DNA of 25,625 nucleotides from NCBI GenBank assembly GCA_003118195.1, contig BEXV01001679.1, forward strand, positions 4,148 through 29,772, in the 5' to 3' direction. Made by a program: the position numbers and the translations under genes. The notes beneath the pieces were generated by a model. The model was given only the letters and a program-made list of their open reading frames with translations. It did not search any database and was not told the origin of the DNA. Origin of the DNA: Hemicentrotus pulcherrimus (Eukaryota; Echinodermata; Echinoidea; Camarodonta; Strongylocentrotidae). How positions within the stretch are numbered: position 1 is the first letter of the stretch; each line of letters starts with the position of its first letter. Of this stretch, positions 21,972-25,625 are shown piece after piece.

Positions 21972-22319
21972 TAGTGCCATATCGAATTAATTTAGCGATA
22001 ATATTTAACCTCGGTTCCTAGCCGTCTATATTAGCATCACTCCCAGTTCTTTCACTCTTCTCTCTTCTAGCAATTTTTGCAGATTGTCCATCTAAAGTAT
22101 CCTTCTTCCCCCCTTATCATCCAGGAGTCTCTGGAGATCTTTCTATGATTCAGATAATAAATCAATGCAATCAACATACCTAATATTTGTGATTGAATGG
22201 CCACCCACTCGTATCCCATTTTAATTCTTAAGTTCTCTTAGAATGATTTAACTATACATATTGAACAGGTCCGGCGACATAACACAACCCTGTTTGACTC
22301 CCCGTCTGATGTAAAAGGC

Positions 22320-22690
22320 ATTGACCTGCTTGGGAAAGGCCCCCTCTCAAAAATGACATGGAAGTTCTTATTTCCAATCATGTGAAAGAATGTGTTTTGA
22401 CTAATACGTGATAATACAAATTCTGCTGGGAAACCGCCTACTAATTGATTTATTTGGTAAATTGTCATATCGAGCCGGCCTGGATAGATATCACGTAGTC
22501 CCATATACATCTTTCTGTGTACAATGCTTGTAACTTTACCACTGGTCCAAAGTTATTATCATTATGATGATTTTAAAACCTTGCAGTACACACAAATAGC
22601 TATAAGCTAGATGATCAATCTTTTCTGATCGATTCCACAACGTTTCTTTCACCATGCAATCGCATGAACAGAACTGGTCTACACCTTTAA
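22320..22690 (-). repeat. Dispersed repeat, copy 2
   Basis: The reverse complement closely matches 17941-18310: shared blocks include GAAAGAAACGTTGTGGAATC, ACACAGAAAGATGTATATGG and ATTAGTAGGCGGTTTCCC. It interrupts the RT frame of the surrounding retrotransposon. In this copy about 70 codons are open (for example MYMGLRDIYPGRLDMTIYQ, then QLVGGFPAEFVLSRIS). No protein family recognised. Confidence 0.7.
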
Positions 22691-22692
22691 TA

Positions 22693-23337
22693 CAGTGTTA
22701 GTCCAAAAAAGTTTACACCTTGAAAATTGCTAATTATAAGAAAACATCGATAACATCAAATCGTTATATGTCTTATGAAAGAATGTTTTATCCCAAATCA
22801 TTTGGTACCATTTTTGTGTGGTATGTGTTCACGCTTGGATAAACAGGTGGCATTGTTTGCGAGAGTGCAAAAAACGGGCCAAAGTAAAGTCTACAGTATG
22901 TATGATGTTGGGAATAGCGGAGTGAGAGAATGAATTGAATGTATCAGATGAATTGCATCGCATATGTTTTTAGCAAAGGAAAAGTCACACACACCCAAAT
23001 AAACGCGCACAAATGTTCGTTGATATTTGATATGTGTGGCATAATTAATTTTGATTAGGGATGCTATTTGGATCTGCAAAAACCGAATTAATACCCAAAT
23101 CCCATTTTTTTTTATTCAAACATTACATAAGCAACTTTGGCGCAAGTCGATTTTTGCACTCTCGCAAACAATGTCTCCTGTTCATCCAAGCGTAAACACA
23201 TACCACCCAAAAAATGGTACCAAATTATTTGGGATTAAACACTCTTTGATAAGATGTGTAACAATGTAATGTTCATTGGTGATTGTTTTAATAATTAGCA
23301 ATTGTGTAGGTGTAAACTTTTTTTTGGACTCACACTG
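22693..23337. mobile_element. Foldback MITE, Tc1/mariner-like ends, TA target duplication
   Basis: The ends are inverted copies: the left end CAGTGTTAGTCCAAAAAAG and the right end, read in reverse, CAGTGTGAGTCCAAAAAAAA. Both are flanked by TA (22691-22692 and 23338-23339), the target duplication of Tc1/mariner elements. The inverted similarity continues inward for about 190 bp on each side, including GCACTCTCGCAAACAATG on the right and its complement near 22850-22868. The central 260 bp is unrelated and has no transposase frame, so it is non-autonomous. Confidence 0.8.
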
Positions 23338-24397
23338 TATATTCACTACACTCTCAGTATACCCTAATGCATGCAAAGTGGTTCCAATAAAGATGTTATA
23401 GTATGAGATCTTTCCTCTATAATATCGAACTTTTTCAGCTTTTCAAAAAACCTCTGAATGTTTTACTCTATCAAATCTTTGAATAAACGATACACGTGTA
23501 CACTTCCTTCTGCATTTCGACTGCTCTCTCCATTATATGTCTAACTACAAATATTGTGTTTCTTGTGCTCGCATCCTCTACAAAACAAAATTGTTCTCTC
23601 CCGATCTTTGTATTTATTCTGATTCTTGCTCTCGAAAGCAATATCCTCAATATGTTCTTAAATATGGCAAATAAGGCTGATTGTCCTGTATTGCTCACAA
23701 TCGACATATCCCTGTTTCTTTGGGAGAGTAATAAGAATGGATCTGCCCAATTCATCTTAAAATGTTCTTTCATCATATATTCAATTGATAATTTTACGTT
23801 AATCTTTAATATCTTCTGCAGCACTATCTGCTGTTGGTGCATCAATCACTTTGATAGAGATGTTAAAAGGGTGTCCATGTAATTTCACTAGGACCACCTT
23901 ATCACTCACAAAACAGGGCCCCAGCACACTTTTTGAGCACACCTCGTGATTTTCACCTCGTGCATGAATCATTCTGCACTCAGCTATCACAAACTCGCTA
24001 TTATTGAGCCATCTTGTTTCACTTATTCCCAATATGTTGACCCAAGGGGATACTAAAGGTATGAGAAATTAGTGTTTTGGAATTATGAACCTTCAGATGA
24101 ATAAATATTTGGGGAAAAAGAGTATCTGCCATACAATCATATATTTAAGTAGTGTGTTGGCTATCAAGTTACAAAAGAGTTCACCATTTTCTATAGAAAG
24201 ATTTATTTCTCTTACAAGAAAGATTACCCAGGCTTTTTATCTTCTTGATTTACATGCATAGCTTTCACAGCAATTTAATTGAATATTAATAATGGCAAGG
24301 ACATATTTTCTGTTTATCCATATAGAAAAAAGTTAATGTTGGTTATAAACTTGAACCCAAAGTAAGAACAAGAATTGAAAATCTCAAGCACACAAAC

Positions 24398-24469
24398 CTT
24401 GGAAGGGCCAGTAAGTTTTGTAGTTGGATCATCAAACCTCTTCCTCTTTCTTCGTTTCTCCTCCATCAA
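24398..24469 (-). CDS. Candidate exon, strongly basic then polar
   Basis: Acceptor after a T-rich tract (TTTTTTTATAAAG) and donor CCAAG|GTTTGT bound 24 codons open in one frame only: LMEEKRRKRKRF followed by DDPTTKLTGPSK. A cluster of Lys/Arg like this is common just inside a membrane segment or as a nuclear signal. It lies upstream of the ZU5 exon on the same strand but ends in phase 0, while the ZU5 exon needs one leading base, so at least one more exon would be needed to link them. The Met at codon 2 could also be a start. No family recognised. Confidence 0.4.
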
Positions 24470-25414
24470 CTTTATAAAAAAAAAGTTAAAGAATATTTAC
24501 ATTAAAATGTATCTTCCTTTCCAATTTTACTCACAAGAATGTAGGAGATTGTCAGCATTTATTTCCATTAGTAGAGGTCATAACTTAGATTATCATAATC
24601 TCAGATGATATTTTTGTACACAAACTGTGGGTTCAGCATAACACAAATGGTCATTGCCTCATGTATTGTTCAGAACTTCCGATTCCTTCAAAATTCATAA
24701 AATGTAATAAAGTATTAAATTGTGGTTATACCTTATAACACTGTCAGATTTATTTATTAAGACTACTAAAACTTGCAGATAGAGGGAACAAAGCATGGAG
24801 AAACAAATCAAAATCAATTGTTCTTGTTTGGAGGTGTTTTGATATGCATCATGGTTTAACTCCAGGTACATAATTGAACGAAGCTGGGATTCTCACTTGG
24901 AAGGCCTTCATAAGTTCAGGCTTCAATGCTCAACAACAGAAAAGCAATTTCCTAACTAAAATTATAATAGGTGATTCCAAACATCAATGCAGACATGGGA
25001 AGAACCATGGACCTATTACGGATGTACATTCGACGTGATTCTTATTTGTATCCAATAAGATCCACCGCCTTCTGAGTATACGCATCTTACTGAGGACATT
25101 CAGCTGTTTTAATAAAAACGACTGCTCATAGCATTTTCGGTCATTGACAAAGGACTGTTTTCCTATCTTGGGTTTTATTTTGATGGTGTGCTTTGTAACA
25201 GTGTGTCTTAAATAAAATAAAACAATCTCCAATGGGGAGCAGCAAATTTGAAAAGCGGACGATTTGGGTGATACAACATGTATCATTACTGATTCACACA
25301 CTTTCGCACACACCCATGACCCTATACAACAATTAGAAGGCCATGATCTTTATAAGCCCTGTGCATTGTAACTTTCGCCAAGCTCAATCAGGCTGATGAA
25401 CGAGGAGGGTTTAA

Positions 25415-25625
25415 TCTAAATCTGAATAATAAACTGAATTTAATTTGAATTATGAATGAATGTAATCACCTATTTTGAATTATAACTTGTATCTAATTTG
25501 AATTGTAAATTTAATTTAATCTGAATTATGAATTGTAGGTGATCGGAACTTGAGTTGAATTAAATTATGATATATGAATTGAATTGGTCCGAAGAATAAA
25601 TTGTACTGAATTTGAATTGTGAATT
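25415..25625. repeat. Degenerate GAATT-rich simple sequence
   Basis: Repeated variants of TAATTTGAATTATGAATT and CTGAATTTGAATTGTGAATT run to the window edge, so the block probably continues. Confidence 0.6.

Larger units (their letters stand above)
19325..22050. other. AT-rich stretch, no confident gene
   Basis: Lies between the ZU5 exon and the decayed retrotransposon. Apart from the weak exon candidate at 20040-20149 and the CT microsatellite, only poly-A/T runs and short random frames are visible. It probably represents intron or 5' flank of the ZU5-death gene. Confidence 0.4.
22050..24032 (-). mobile_element. Decayed non-LTR retrotransposon, endonuclease + reverse transcriptase
   Basis: Read on the minus strand. 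24032-23799 matches an endonuclease/exonuclease/phosphatase segment (GISETRW, GENHE, SDKVVLVKLHGHPFNI, APTADS). 23770-23380 matches reverse transcriptase fingers (EQFCFVEDASTRN, IMERAVEMQKEVYTCIV, then FDRVKH after a frameshift). 22315-22240 carries RRGVKQGCVMSPDLFNMYS. About 22190-22090 carries GGHSITNIRYVDC, where the catalytic YADD motif is degraded to YVDC. Most of the linker between endonuclease and RT is deleted, and stops and frameshifts are present. The element is also split by a 340-bp repeat and a foldback element between 22320 and 23340. It resembles the RTE-like endonuclease-reverse transcriptases annotated in many invertebrates; the clade is not fixed. It is inactive. Confidence 0.8.

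Noticed and set aside
23496..23882. 128-codon plus-strand frame
   Set aside because: Antisense shadow of the reverse transcriptase fragment.
24984..25313. 109-codon minus-strand frame
   Set aside because: No domain or convincing splice sites; composition is not distinctive.

Overview
The window looks like non-coding-rich nuclear DNA of an animal. It is AT-rich, has no bacterial-style gene packing, contains spliced exons with GT/AG boundaries, and is filled with SINEs, non-LTR retrotransposon fragments, MITE-like inverted repeats and satellites. The mix of tRNA-derived SINEs with a conserved core, decayed non-LTR elements and a ZU5-UPA-death gene fits a marine invertebrate, possibly an echinoderm or another deuterostome. 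The exact taxon is an inference.

The one convincing host gene is on the minus strand, from about 18991 down to 11050. Six exons (18991-18650, 15684-15437, 14884-14753, 14227-14035, 12114-12061, 11345-11050) join with matching phases into one open frame of 420 residues ending in a stop. It encodes a ZU5 domain, a UPA-like region, a short polar linker and a C-terminal death domain. This is the intracellular module of UNC5 netrin receptors, UNC5CL/ZUD and PIDD-type proteins. The 5' part is missing from the model, because the first recognised exon starts inside a codon. A lysine/arginine-rich candidate exon at 24469-24398 could belong to this gene (for example next to a membrane anchor), but the link is not proven.

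Layout from left to right: 1-440 inverted array of short repeats; 956-1043 nested foldback; 1388-1767 MITE with 49-bp inverted ends and an internal perfect hairpin; 1800-3130 GC-rich repeat debris including a 95-bp tandem repeat; 3391-3740 two head-to-head SINEs; 4531-4626 cluster of palindromic G-run/C-run motifs; 5024-5257 unassigned open frame; 5260-8790 mostly featureless AT-rich DNA with a SINE remnant at 7829-7920; 8800-9262 three tandem 155-bp units, each with a small open frame; 9576-10063 3' end of a CR1/L2-like LINE; 11050-18991 the ZU5-death gene, whose introns hold a 100-bp tandem repeat (13430-13890), a SINE (15845-16067), a 278-bp tandem duplication (16244-16700), a MITE (17186-17525) and a dispersed repeat (17941-18310); 22050-24032 a decayed endonuclease/reverse-transcriptase retrotransposon on the minus strand, broken by a second copy of that dispersed repeat and a 645-bp foldback element with TA target duplication; 25410-25625 degenerate GAATT-rich simple sequence.

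No operon-like, CRISPR, prophage or rRNA features were seen, and no intact tRNA gene. The most interesting points are the ZU5-death gene, the nested transposon structure, the palindromic GGGGGCGAT cluster and the triplicated unit with conserved mini-ORFs.
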